A DNA stretch of 38,953 nt from positions 1 through 38,953 of the forward strand of contig JAILKU010000137.1 in assembly GCA_024693505.1 (NCBI GenBank), given 5' to 3'. The notes under the pieces were generated by a model. It searched no databases and was not told the origin of the DNA. It saw only the letters and a program-made list of their open reading frames with translations. Positions 22,170 through 29,294 of the stretch are shown here, in pieces (position 1 is the stretch's first letter; each line of letters starts with the position of its first letter). The stretch is from Bacteroidaceae bacterium. Lineage in GTDB: Bacteria > Bacteroidota > Bacteroidia > Bacteroidales > Bacteroidaceae. Made by a program: the position numbers and the translations under genes.

Positions 22170-22925
22170 CTACGAACCGAAAAGCACAAACCGGTATCCC
22201 CTTCGCTTCAGTTCACCGATCAGGCGGTCCAGCCAGCCCTGGTAGAACTTATCTGTGCGGTCATCGTGCGTACCCAGATGGAACAGCATGATGTGCCCGT
22301 TCAGTCCTTCGCGCTCCTCCAGGGCCAGGATATTCCCGTATATCGTCTCGCTGCTGCGGTAGTTCTTCATCGAGGGGACAGTATAGTCGGCATTGCTCGT
22401 CGAGCCGGGTGTATAGTTTATCAGGGAGAGGCCCATTTCCTTTGCCCAGCGAGAAACTGTATCGTTATAGTGCTCGTAGGCAGGCATGAACCAGCGGGCC
22501 AGAAGCGTATCGATACCCGCCTGAGCCATCAGCTCGTAGCTGCGGCGCATATCTTCCTGGAACTCCTGGCGCGTAACCAGCATTGCATCGCGGTTCTCCC
22601 ACGAAGAGTAGAGCAGATGGGCATAGCCGTGACTGCCCACATAATGCCCGGCACGAAGCAGGAGTCGAACGTCCTCGGGAAAGCGCTCGTAGAAGTGGCC
22701 CGTCAGGAAGAAGGCGGCCTGAATGCGATGCTTCTTGAGGGTGCGCAGGATGGCCTGAGTGCCGTCGTGCTTGTCGGCCGCAGTAAAGACCAGCATAATC
22801 TCCCGTCGCGAGGGATCCAGGCGTTCCAGGCCTCCGAAGCGATAGATGTCCTGAGCAGAAACGGACGCGGCAGCCAGGCCGAATACAAGAGCCAGTATAT
22901 TCCTCAGTCTCATATGGTTAAGCAT
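22170..22925 (-). CDS. Polysaccharide deacetylase (NodB-like), secreted, atypical motif 1
   Basis: The 251-aa protein starts at 22925, preceded by GAGG five bases upstream; an ATG at 22913 is an alternative. It has a signal peptide ending SVSAQ. The NodB-like fold is seen from residue 42: LVFTAADKHDG in place of the canonical TFDDG, the metal-binding HxxxH at H99/H103 (GSHGYAH), an RWFMPAY motif 3-like segment, and IMLFHLGTH near the end. Family members remove N- or O-acetyl groups from cell-wall or dietary polysaccharides using a divalent metal. The altered motif 1 leaves D51 and D54 as possible replacements. The gene follows the FNT channel gene by 11 nt. Confidence 0.82.
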   Translation of the reverse strand: MLNHMRLRNILALVFGLAAASVSAQDIYRFGGLERLDPSRREIMLVFTAADKHDGTQAILRTLKKHRIQAAFFLTGHFYERFPEDVRLLLRAGHYVGSHGYAHLLYSSWENRDAMLVTRQEFQEDMRRSYELMAQAGIDTLLARWFMPAYEHYNDTVSRWAKEMGLSLINYTPGSTSNADYTVPSMKNYRSSETIYGNILALEEREGLNGHIMLFHLGTHDDRTDKFYQGWLDRLIGELKRRGYRFVLFGS

Positions 22926-22936
22926 CGGCACCTCTA

Positions 22937-23542
22937 CTACTTCTCCACGCTGAGCGTACTCCAGCGATAGAGATTGCACCCCACGAAGTTGCCCAGCACC
23001 TCGGCGGCATAGACGCAAAGGACGGGCCAACTTAGCACATCGGCCCAGGGAGCTGCCAGGAAGTAGAAGGCATCGGCTATCGAGTGGGCAAAGCCGCACA
23101 GGATGAAGACGGGTACGCCCAGCAGCAGAGGCAGCATCTTGCCCTGACGGGCGAAGAAGACGGCTGTTGTCATGATGAAGCCGCAACCCACAGCCAGCAG
23201 GAAGCAGGCCAGCGGACCCTTGTCCAGACGGCCCGCCAATATGGCAGCGGCCTTCTCCATCAGCTCCGGCTCGGCGTAGCGAATCATCAGCGCGGTAAGC
23301 AGACAGCCCACGATATTGCCCGCAAGAACCATTGAAATCATTCCCCAGTCGCCCTTGCGGCGTATAAACCCGGCCGTTCCCGTATAGAGCTTCAGCCCGT
23401 AATAGACAACCGTAGTGAGGCCGAAGGCGAAGAGCACGGCTCCGGCCACGCCGCCAACGCGCAGGTTCACCACACACCCGATGGAGATACAGATGCCGGC
23501 CAGCACGGCCAGCGGCAGACAATTCCTCAGTAGATCTTTCAT
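22937..23542 (-). CDS. Short formate/nitrite transporter (FNT) family channel
   Basis: The 201-aa protein has six hydrophobic segments, at about residues 10-28, 30-52, 65-88, 108-132, 135-160 and 171-193. FNT-like signatures are KLYTGTAG, AGNIVGCLL, CGFAHSIADAFYF (the family's central His is kept) and LGNFVGCNLY. Typical FNT channels have about 270 residues, so the loops and termini here are shortened. Family members conduct formate, nitrite, hydrosulfide or lactate across the inner membrane. The gene lies between the HU-like gene upstream (36-nt gap) and the deacetylase gene downstream (11-nt gap), probably one transcript. Confidence 0.8.
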   Translation of the reverse strand: MKDLLRNCLPLAVLAGICISIGCVVNLRVGGVAGAVLFAFGLTTVVYYGLKLYTGTAGFIRRKGDWGMISMVLAGNIVGCLLTALMIRYAEPELMEKAAAILAGRLDKGPLACFLLAVGCGFIMTTAVFFARQGKMLPLLLGVPVFILCGFAHSIADAFYFLAAPWADVLSWPVLCVYAAEVLGNFVGCNLYRWSTLSVEK

Positions 23543-23578
23543 AATCCTATACTATTATTAAATTGTTTCCAGCAATTC

Positions 23579-24229
23579 CTATCCCTTCATGACCCATACC
23601 TTGTGGGAGTGCCCCCCTCTGGCCGTGATGCCCGATTCGGGATCGGCCACGAGCCGCTTCAGTTCCCTCGAGGCCACAGAGCGCTCGAGCCCCGTTGCCT
23701 GAGCATAGTCGGTCAGGGTCATCTGCCCTTTCTGACGGATGATTTCCCTGGCCTTTTCCAGACGTTGTTCGAGTGGATATGGACTCTTCTTAGGCACCTT
23801 TACCTCAATTTCAGAGCGCTCGAAGTCGGCACAGCGGTTCATCCTTTGAATCAGCTCCTGGTCGGGCCTGAAGTTGATGCCCTTTATGCAGACGTGCCTG
23901 TACTTCTCTTTCGGGCCGGCAGCCTCGTTGCCGTTCTGCGCAGCCAGCTGTTCCGACGGCGTTTCCTCGTCGAAGCCCAGCGTCAGGGAGAAGACGCCCA
24001 GCCCGTCAATCTTAATGCTGTGCCCCTCGGGCATCCATTTCTCCATCGTCGTAATGAGCGCATCGAAGACGCCCATCATCACTCCCTCGCTGAACGCGCC
24101 CGAATAGCTGCCCATCTTCTTCAGCACCGACTTGTAGTCCTGCAGCGAATAGGTCTGCATCTTGGGGTAGAGCACCTTCTTTCCCCCGCTCATCTCTTCC
24201 GAGAGTTCTTTCAATACATAGTTTGCCAT
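23579..24229 (-). CDS. HU-like DNA-binding protein with C-terminal winged helix
   Basis: The 216-aa protein has an N-terminal HU/IHF-like domain of the Bacteroidota HU-related type (residues about 1-130). It is marked by YSLQDYKSVLKKMGSYSGAFSEG, IKIDGLGVFSLTLG and KGINFRPDQELI. A C-terminal winged-helix-like segment follows (MTLTDYAQATGLERSVASRELKRLV, about 165-195) after a Lys/Pro linker (VKVPKKSPYP). Family knowledge: HU-like proteins bend or coat DNA. The added helix-turn-helix suggests sequence-specific contacts. The gene heads a minus-strand transcript with the FNT and deacetylase genes. Its leader contains four hairpin repeats with an exact 21-bp period, so self-regulation is plausible but unproven. 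Confidence 0.88.
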   Translation of the reverse strand: MANYVLKELSEEMSGGKKVLYPKMQTYSLQDYKSVLKKMGSYSGAFSEGVMMGVFDALITTMEKWMPEGHSIKIDGLGVFSLTLGFDEETPSEQLAAQNGNEAAGPKEKYRHVCIKGINFRPDQELIQRMNRCADFERSEIEVKVPKKSPYPLEQRLEKAREIIRQKGQMTLTDYAQATGLERSVASRELKRLVADPESGITARGGHSHKVWVMKG

Positions 24230-24312
24230 AATATCTTCTCTTTTTCGTTAATATACCATACAATTTTTCTCATCGGGCCATGCTTATTTTCCCGGCCCCT
24301 TGTCATTTTTAT

Positions 24313-24392
24313 GTTGCCAGCCCAGCAACTTATGTTGCCAGCCTAGCAACTTATGTTGCTCGCCCAACAACTTGTGTTGCCAGCCCAGCAAC
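24313..24392. repeat. Four hairpin units with an exact 21-bp period
   Basis: GTTGCCAGCCCAGCAAC occurs at 24313-24329 and 24376-24392. Close variants lie at 24334-24350 and 24355-24371, so all four start exactly 21 bp apart. Each unit has GTTG/CAAC arms (GTTGC/GCAAC in three of four). In RNA from the minus strand the stem can extend to 7 bp with G-U pairs. The array lies between the predicted promoter and the start of the HU-like gene. Confidence 0.93.
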
Positions 24393-24408
24393 AAAACTTT
24401 TTCAGGCG

Positions 24409-24440
24409 CAAAGATACAAATTTCTCCCGAATCCGCCAAA
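24409..24440 (-). promoter_or_regulatory. Promoter of the HU-like/FNT/deacetylase transcript
   Basis: Minus-strand TTTG (24437-24440), 20 bp, then TATCTTTG (24409-24416) is a perfect Bacteroidota promoter. Transcription would begin near 24400, just before the four-hairpin array, giving a leader of about 170 nt. Confidence 0.78.
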
Positions 24441-24500
24441 TAATTACGGCCGAAAAAGGAGGACAATTGCGCAGAGAGGCAGAAAAAACTTGCAGGAATA

Positions 24501-24532
24501 TTTGGTCAGCTTCTAAAATGTAGCTACTTTTG
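24501..24532 (+). promoter_or_regulatory. Promoter of the ThiD-like gene
   Basis: TTTG (24501-24504), 20 bp, then TACTTTTG (24525-24532) is a perfect match to the consensus. It lies about 90 bp upstream of the ATG at 24623 and is divergent from the HU-like gene promoter. Confidence 0.75.
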
Positions 24533-24560
24533 CACCCGAATTAGGATGTATCAAGAGCTG

Positions 24561-24600
24561 CATCGCTCAAGAACTTCACTCAAGGACATCGCTTAAGAAC
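24561..24600. repeat. 14-bp imperfect direct repeat in the ThiD-like leader
   Basis: CATCGCTCAAGAAC (24561-24574) and CATCGCTTAAGAAC (24587-24600) match at 13 of 14 positions with a 26-bp period, between the promoter and the start codon. Confidence 0.7.
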
Positions 24601-24622
24601 AAGGTTATCAGAAAAGAGCACA

Positions 24623-25423
24623 ATGAAGAAGGATAGCATAGACATGGATATGACAGATAAGACGAACACAGGCAAGGTGTTCCTTATTGCAGGCAGCGAG
24701 CCGCTGGGCAGCGCAGGCGTTCAGGCTGACATCAAGGCGATTACGCGCTGCGGAGGATGGGCCGCAGCCGCCCTGACCTGCATCGTGGACGAGGATATCT
24801 ACCGCATAAAGGGCATTCACCACCTGCCAGCCGAGCTCATCATCTCCCAGGCCGAGTCGTTCCTGGGCACGGTCGGCGCCGACTGCATCAAGACGGGCGT
24901 TCTGCCCACTACCGATATCATAGAGGGCGTGGCCGAGGTGCTGTCGCGCTATCGCCAGGTGCCCAAGGTCATCGACCCCGTCATCGTGAACTTCGCAGGC
25001 GAACAACTGGTGAGCGACGAGGCGGTGGAGTCCTATAAGAACCTGCTCTTCCCCCTGGCCACGCTCATCACGCCCAACTTCCGCGAGGCCGAGCTCCTGC
25101 TGGAACATCCCATCGAGGATGCCGAGGCCGACCTGCGCAGCCTCAGCCGCTGGGGATGCTCGGTCATCGTGAAGTCCGTGGATGAGGGGCGCTACCTCGT
25201 GGATTACTTCTACGACAGGGAGAACGATCTGTTGACGCCCTTCCCCAAGAAGAAGCTCCACCTGAACGACCGAAACGGCACGGGCGACACCCTGGCTTCG
25301 GCCATTGCCACTCACATCGCGCTGGGTACGCCGCTGCTGACGGCCATCTCGCGAGCCGAGGCCTACATGCAGTATTTCCTGGCCGGCCCCAGGTACTATA
25401 TTTCAAAAAAAGAGCAAATTTAG
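24623..25423 (+). CDS. ThiD/PdxK-like (hydroxymethyl)pyrimidine or pyridoxal kinase
   Basis: The 266-aa cytoplasmic protein has the ribokinase-like fold of the ThiD branch: an N-terminal AGSEPLGSAGVQADIKA segment, VIDPVIVNFAG, ITPNFREAELLL and the anion-hole motif GTGDTLASAIA. ThiD phosphorylates hydroxymethylpyrimidine (phosphate) for thiamine synthesis, and related PdxK enzymes act on pyridoxal. Two deviations stand out. The usual GSDSSGGAG of ThiD is GSEPLGSAG, and the usual Cys of GTGC is Asp, as in pyridoxal or sugar kinases. The substrate is therefore open. No TPP riboswitch is seen upstream. The gene ends 9 bp before the promoter of the B12 operon. Confidence 0.75.
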   Translation: MKKDSIDMDMTDKTNTGKVFLIAGSEPLGSAGVQADIKAITRCGGWAAAALTCIVDEDIYRIKGIHHLPAELIISQAESFLGTVGADCIKTGVLPTTDIIEGVAEVLSRYRQVPKVIDPVIVNFAGEQLVSDEAVESYKNLLFPLATLITPNFREAELLLEHPIEDAEADLRSLSRWGCSVIVKSVDEGRYLVDYFYDRENDLLTPFPKKKLHLNDRNGTGDTLASAIATHIALGTPLLTAISRAEAYMQYFLAGPRYYISKKEQI

Positions 25424-25432
25424 CGTAAAAGG

Positions 25433-25464
25433 TTTGCAGGATTCAGCAAAACTCCGTAACTTTG
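25433..25464 (+). promoter_or_regulatory. Promoter of the cobalamin-uptake operon
   Basis: TTTG (25433-25436), 20 bp, then TAACTTTG (25457-25464) is a perfect Bacteroidota promoter. It places the start of transcription roughly 15 nt before the riboswitch. Confidence 0.82.
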
Positions 25465-25484
25465 CACGCGATTTAAGCCATAAT

Positions 25485-25643
25485 TCGGCGGAACAAGGGA
25501 ATCCGGTGAGAGTCCGGAACTGTCCCGCAGCTGTAAGTTCCGATGAATGTATGGGCGAGGATTGAGCCACTGGGCAAGCCCGAAGAGAAAGGCCCGGGAA
25601 GGTGTCGCCACATACAGGAACAAGTCAGAAGACCTGCCGCCGA
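25485..25643 (+). promoter_or_regulatory. Cobalamin (B12) riboswitch
   Basis: The conserved B12-aptamer blocks occur in order: GGGAATCCGGTGAGAGTCCG and the adjoining ACTGTCCCGCAGCTGTAA, then GCCACTGGGCAAGC, CCCGGGAAGG and AGTCAGAAGACCTGCC. The closing P1 stem pairs TCGGCGG (25485-25491) with CCGCCGA (25637-25643). No run-of-T terminator hairpin is evident between the aptamer and the start codon at 25703, so translational control is more likely. High cobalamin would repress the downstream uptake genes. Confidence 0.96.
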
Positions 25644-25702
25644 TGGCAACCAAACTCATGCGAGGACATGATATGTTTAACCAAATAATTACAAAAATCA
25701 GA

Positions 25703-26461
25703 ATGAAACAGATTAAGTATCTGGCCTTCCTGCTGACGGCAGGGATGGCCTTCACAGCGTGTGACGACGAAAACGAACTGGAGATTGAGCCCGAAGTGGA
25801 TCCCAACCTCATGACCCTGACCTTCGAAGGCGGTTCTTGGAACCAGCTGATCGACAGCCCCCAGTACAACGGGCCCCTGCTCTACGGCGACAATGCCAGG
25901 AACTATAGCTGGACGGACGAGCAGACCAAGCTGAGCGGCGGCATGACCCTGGCCTGGGGCGGCGACTACGGCTTCTCGGAGGGCGGCATCGCCATCAGCA
26001 ACTACATCGACGGCAACATCAGCGTGGCCCGCTCCTATACCGACCAGCTGGCTGTGCCCGTGAGCAACGGCAGCAAGAACTTCGCTGTGGTCTATTGCGA
26101 CGCCAGCCTGAAGTTCGCAGACGGCGTAGCTCGCGAGATTGTCTCGATGGACGTTATCGGCACCACCTATCTGCTGGGTGTCATCAAGAACGGCGACGGC
26201 TATGCCAAGGCTATGGTTGACAAGGGCGACTACGTGAACGTCATCATTACGGCCTACAACGGCGAGACGCTGGTGGGCACCACCAAGATTGCGCTGGCTG
26301 TAAACGGCGGCTTCATGACGAAGTGGTACACACACCCGCTCTCCAGCCTGGGCAAGGTGACGCGCCTGGACTTCACAATGGAGTCTAACGACAACTCCGA
26401 CTGGGGCATGAAGGCTCCCAAGTACTTCGCTTTCGACAACGTTGTTGTGAAAAAGCCCTAA
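25703..26461 (+). CDS. btuH: BtuH-like DUF4465 surface lipoprotein
   Basis: The 252-aa protein begins with a lipoprotein signal (MKQIKYLAFLLTAGMAFTAC). The ATG at 25703 is chosen because earlier in-frame codons lie inside the riboswitch. It matches DUF4465: TLTFEGGSW, SEGGIAISNYIDGN, FAVVYCDASLKFADG, SSLGKVTRLDFTMESNDNSDWGM and KYFAFDNVVV. DUF4465 lipoproteins named BtuH have been shown in gut Bacteroides to be surface-exposed cobalamin binders. Position one in a riboswitch-controlled operon ahead of BtuG and BtuB supports this role. The gene is followed after 15 nt by the btuG-like gene. Confidence 0.88.
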   Translation: MKQIKYLAFLLTAGMAFTACDDENELEIEPEVDPNLMTLTFEGGSWNQLIDSPQYNGPLLYGDNARNYSWTDEQTKLSGGMTLAWGGDYGFSEGGIAISNYIDGNISVARSYTDQLAVPVSNGSKNFAVVYCDASLKFADGVAREIVSMDVIGTTYLLGVIKNGDGYAKAMVDKGDYVNVIITAYNGETLVGTTKIALAVNGGFMTKWYTHPLSSLGKVTRLDFTMESNDNSDWGMKAPKYFAFDNVVVKKP

Positions 26462-26476
26462 GCGAGAGTCTTCATC

Positions 26477-27613
26477 GTGAAAGGAATACGCATCTCGGGC
26501 TTCCGTCCCGTACTGACAGGCATGCTGCTGACCACCCTCTGGTGGCTGGCAGCATGCTCTGGTATTGAGGACGGCCCAGGACGAGAGGACTTCAGCGAGC
26601 AGGGACGCGGCGTATTCATCCTGAACGAGGGCAACTACAACAGCGGCAACGCCTCGCTCTCCTTCTACAACCCGCAGGAACGCAGCGTGCAGAACGGCAT
26701 CTTCCTGAGAGCCAACGACCGCAAGCTGGGCGATACGGGACAGAGCATCACCCTGAGGAACGGCACGGCCTTCATCGCCGTAGAGAACAGCGGCATCGTC
26801 TGGGGCATCGACGCAGAGACGTTCCGCGTAAAGGGACAGCTGACGGCTCCCGAGACCGAGCACATGATAAACCCGCGCTACATCCACTTTCTCAGCAACG
26901 AGAAAGCTTACGTCACCGACCTCTACTCGCCCTACATCACCATCTTCAATCCTACGACCTTCCAGTACCTGGGTTCCATCAGCACAGGCCGCCCCACCCT
27001 ATACGGCTACTGCAGCACGGAACAGATGGTAGAGTGCGCAGGGCTCGTCTTCACAAACTGCTGGTGCTACTCGGATGTCATCCTGGTCATCGACCCGGCT
27101 CAGGACGCAGTAGTAGATAGCATCCGACTGCACACAAGCATGCAGCCGAAGAGTATGGTGCGCGACCGGAGAGACCGCCTCTGGGTCATCACCGACGGCG
27201 GCTACGAGACCGACGAGGACTCCTTCGGCGAGAACATTCCCCACCTCTACTGCATCGATCCTGTCTCGCGGACTATCCTCTCCGACCAGGCACTGGATAC
27301 GGACGAAGGCAACGTCCAACTCGCCACAAACCAGCAGGCCGACACGCTCTACGTTATCAATAACGACATCTTCCGGATGGGCATCGACGAAAGCCACCTG
27401 CCCGTCCGCCCCTTCATCCAGGCGCCGCGAGACAGCAAGGGCCGCCGCCACAAGCTATACGGCCTCAGCGTGGATCCACGAAACGGAGACCTCTACGTAG
27501 CCGATGCCGTAGATTATGCCCAAAGCGGCGTCATCTACCGCTACAGCGCCTCCGGCAAGCTGCTCGACAACTTCCGAGTAGGCATCAATCCCAATTCCTT
27601 TGCATTCAAATAA
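26477..27613 (+). CDS. btuG: BtuG-like beta-propeller cobalamin-binding lipoprotein
   Basis: The 378-aa protein starts at a GTG (26477), which supplies the basic n-region of a lipoprotein signal ending LAAC. It has YncE/SMP-30-like propeller repeats: GVFILNEGNYNSGNASLSFYNP, GTAFIAVENSGIVWGID, KAYVTDLYSPYITIFNP, DRLWVITDGGY and GDLYVADAVDYAQSG. In Bacteroides BtuG is a seven-bladed surface propeller that captures B12 with very high affinity and sits over BtuB. The neighbouring BtuH-like and BtuB genes support the same job here. A period-8 repeat array follows its stop codon. Confidence 0.88.
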   Translation: MKGIRISGFRPVLTGMLLTTLWWLAACSGIEDGPGREDFSEQGRGVFILNEGNYNSGNASLSFYNPQERSVQNGIFLRANDRKLGDTGQSITLRNGTAFIAVENSGIVWGIDAETFRVKGQLTAPETEHMINPRYIHFLSNEKAYVTDLYSPYITIFNPTTFQYLGSISTGRPTLYGYCSTEQMVECAGLVFTNCWCYSDVILVIDPAQDAVVDSIRLHTSMQPKSMVRDRRDRLWVITDGGYETDEDSFGENIPHLYCIDPVSRTILSDQALDTDEGNVQLATNQQADTLYVINNDIFRMGIDESHLPVRPFIQAPRDSKGRRHKLYGLSVDPRNGDLYVADAVDYAQSGVIYRYSASGKLLDNFRVGINPNSFAFK

Positions 27614-27622
27614 CTAATCAGA

Positions 27623-27766
27623 ATTCCGAAATCCCGAGAGAACGAAATCCCGAGAGAACGAAATCCCGAAATCCCGAAATATCGAAATACCGGAATCCCG
27701 AAATTCCGAAATCCCGGAATCCCGAAAGAACGAAATCCCATAATCCCCCGAAAAAGAAAAACCGAA
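27623..27766. repeat. Period-8 tandem array (consensus ATCCCGAA) inside the B12 operon
   Basis: Eighteen consecutive octamers (144 bp) run from 27623 to the base before the ATG at 27767. About twelve are close to ATCCCGAA or its single-base variants, and three read AGAACGAA. The register is kept without an indel up to the start codon, though the last three units are degenerate. Confidence 0.9.
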
Positions 27767-29266
27767 ATGGCCCCGAAATACCTCCTCCCCCTCCTAATTT
27801 TCCTCCTTGCGGCTTGCTCCGAGAAGACCGAGCTGCCGCAGGGCGAGCCCCCCGTCATAACCTGGCGAATGACTGCAGCACGCTTTACCTGCAGTCAGGG
27901 CGAAGTGCTTTCCATCGTCCCCGATGTACTGAACACCGACGAGACAAGTCAATGGACCTGGACGATGGACGGACAGGTTGTGAGCCGCGAGGACCATTGC
28001 ACCTTCGAGGCCAGCGAGGCCGGCGAGTTCTTCATCCAGCTGCTCGTCACCAACCGATATGGCGAGGCCCGCGACGAAGTGAAGGTTACCGTTCAGGAGA
28101 AGAAGGAGGTACTGGTAGATGACGTGCCGCCAAACGATTCCGTAGCGGCCTGGTACTGGCCCTTCACAGAACTGAATATCCCCTTGGGCCGGAGCATAAG
28201 TCTGCAACCTTATATGGTCGAGAATATCGACGCCCAAAGCGCCCAGTGGTTTATCAACGGCCAAGCCGCAGCAGAGAAAGGCCTCACTCTGGTATTCACC
28301 GGCCTCGAAGAAGGTCAGGTTGAGCTTACGCTGCAGGCAGAGGGCACCCTACCCGATTCTGAAGGAGATCCTCAAACCATCAGCCAAACAATCCGCCTGA
28401 ATGTTTGCCCGCAGGCCGGGACCTACCGCCGCCAAGCCTCAGCCGGGAGCAGCAAACTGGTGAACCGCGTCTTCGAGTACCAGCCCGCCCCAGGTCATCA
28501 GGTGAACGGATATATCGTCATCAATAGCGAACGCCTCAACTTTCCCCGGGCCTGTACCCACGAACAGGCCTGCGACACCGTGCTCAGCCACCTTCGCCAG
28601 GGACTCATGATCAGCCTGGGCGGATGCGGAGGTTACCTCGTAGCGGGCTTTGACCACAGTCAGCCCGTCAGCAAGGACGGAAGCTACGACTTGTTTATCA
28701 AGGGGAACCCCTTCAGCTACCAAAGCGAACCCGGCATCGTCTGGGTCAGTCAGGACGTGAACGGTGACGGATTGCCCAACGACCTCTGGTACGAACTGGC
28801 TGGCTCTGAGTACGGAACCGATCGCGAAACACCCGGGTATGCCCTTACTTACTACCGCCCTTCCCGACCCGGCAGCGCCGTTGTCTGGCGAGACAATGAT
28901 GGGCAACAGGACGTCATCCCCTATCTGAGCTACTGGAATCCGCAGCCCTACTACTGGCAGGATTGGCAGTCGGGCCAGGAACTCACCTTCTGCCTGAGCC
29001 GCCTCCGCAGCAACTATAGCTACGACCACGGAATAAGCGACATCAGGCCTTATCCCTGGGGCTACGCCGACAACCTGGGAGAAACCGATATGGACCCCGA
29101 CGATGCCCGCCGCGGCTGCTTCCGTCTCTCTAATGCCCGAACCTGGGACGGTCAGCCGGCTAATCTGGAGTACATCGACTTTGTCAAAGTACAGACTGCC
29201 GAGACGGGATGGACTCCTAATCTCGGAGAAATCTCTACCGAAATATACAAAATAGAGGGCAGATAA
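27767..29266 (+). CDS. Ig/PKD-type surface lipoprotein of the B12 operon
   Basis: The 499-aa protein has a lipoprotein signal (MAPKYLLPLLIFLLAACS). Residues about 25-110 form a PKD/Ig-like domain (WTWTMDGQVVSREDHCTF, FFIQLLVTNRYGEARDEVKVTV), and about 130-215 form a second one (SAQWFINGQAAAEKGLTLVF). The C-terminal 270 residues are an unassigned beta-rich domain with the Ca-like motif SQDVNGDGLPNDLWYELAGSEYG and many Trp/Tyr. It lies between the BtuG-like and BtuB genes under the riboswitch. The likely role is an accessory surface protein for cobalamin capture, but I know of no proven function for this type. It begins directly after the octamer array. Confidence 0.78.
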   Translation: MAPKYLLPLLIFLLAACSEKTELPQGEPPVITWRMTAARFTCSQGEVLSIVPDVLNTDETSQWTWTMDGQVVSREDHCTFEASEAGEFFIQLLVTNRYGEARDEVKVTVQEKKEVLVDDVPPNDSVAAWYWPFTELNIPLGRSISLQPYMVENIDAQSAQWFINGQAAAEKGLTLVFTGLEEGQVELTLQAEGTLPDSEGDPQTISQTIRLNVCPQAGTYRRQASAGSSKLVNRVFEYQPAPGHQVNGYIVINSERLNFPRACTHEQACDTVLSHLRQGLMISLGGCGGYLVAGFDHSQPVSKDGSYDLFIKGNPFSYQSEPGIVWVSQDVNGDGLPNDLWYELAGSEYGTDRETPGYALTYYRPSRPGSAVVWRDNDGQQDVIPYLSYWNPQPYYWQDWQSGQELTFCLSRLRSNYSYDHGISDIRPYPWGYADNLGETDMDPDDARRGCFRLSNARTWDGQPANLEYIDFVKVQTAETGWTPNLGEISTEIYKIEGR

Positions 29267-29294
29267 TAATTCGCCTTCCTCAACTATACAAATT

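Noticed and set aside
22926..23522. N-terminal extension of the deacetylase into the FNT gene
   Set aside because: The extension only reads the FNT gene in another frame; a signal peptide and ribosome-binding site support the start at 22925.
24313..24392. CRISPR array
   Set aside because: The units are separated by near-identical 4-nt linkers instead of unique spacers, and no cas gene is present.
24541..24622. TPP riboswitch before the ThiD-like gene
   Set aside because: The leader lacks the conserved CTGAGA and related THI-box blocks.
25625..26887. 420-codon open frame opposite btuH, btuG and part of the riboswitch
   Set aside because: The riboswitch and the two lipoprotein genes are clear on the plus strand; the antisense frame has no signal or domain.
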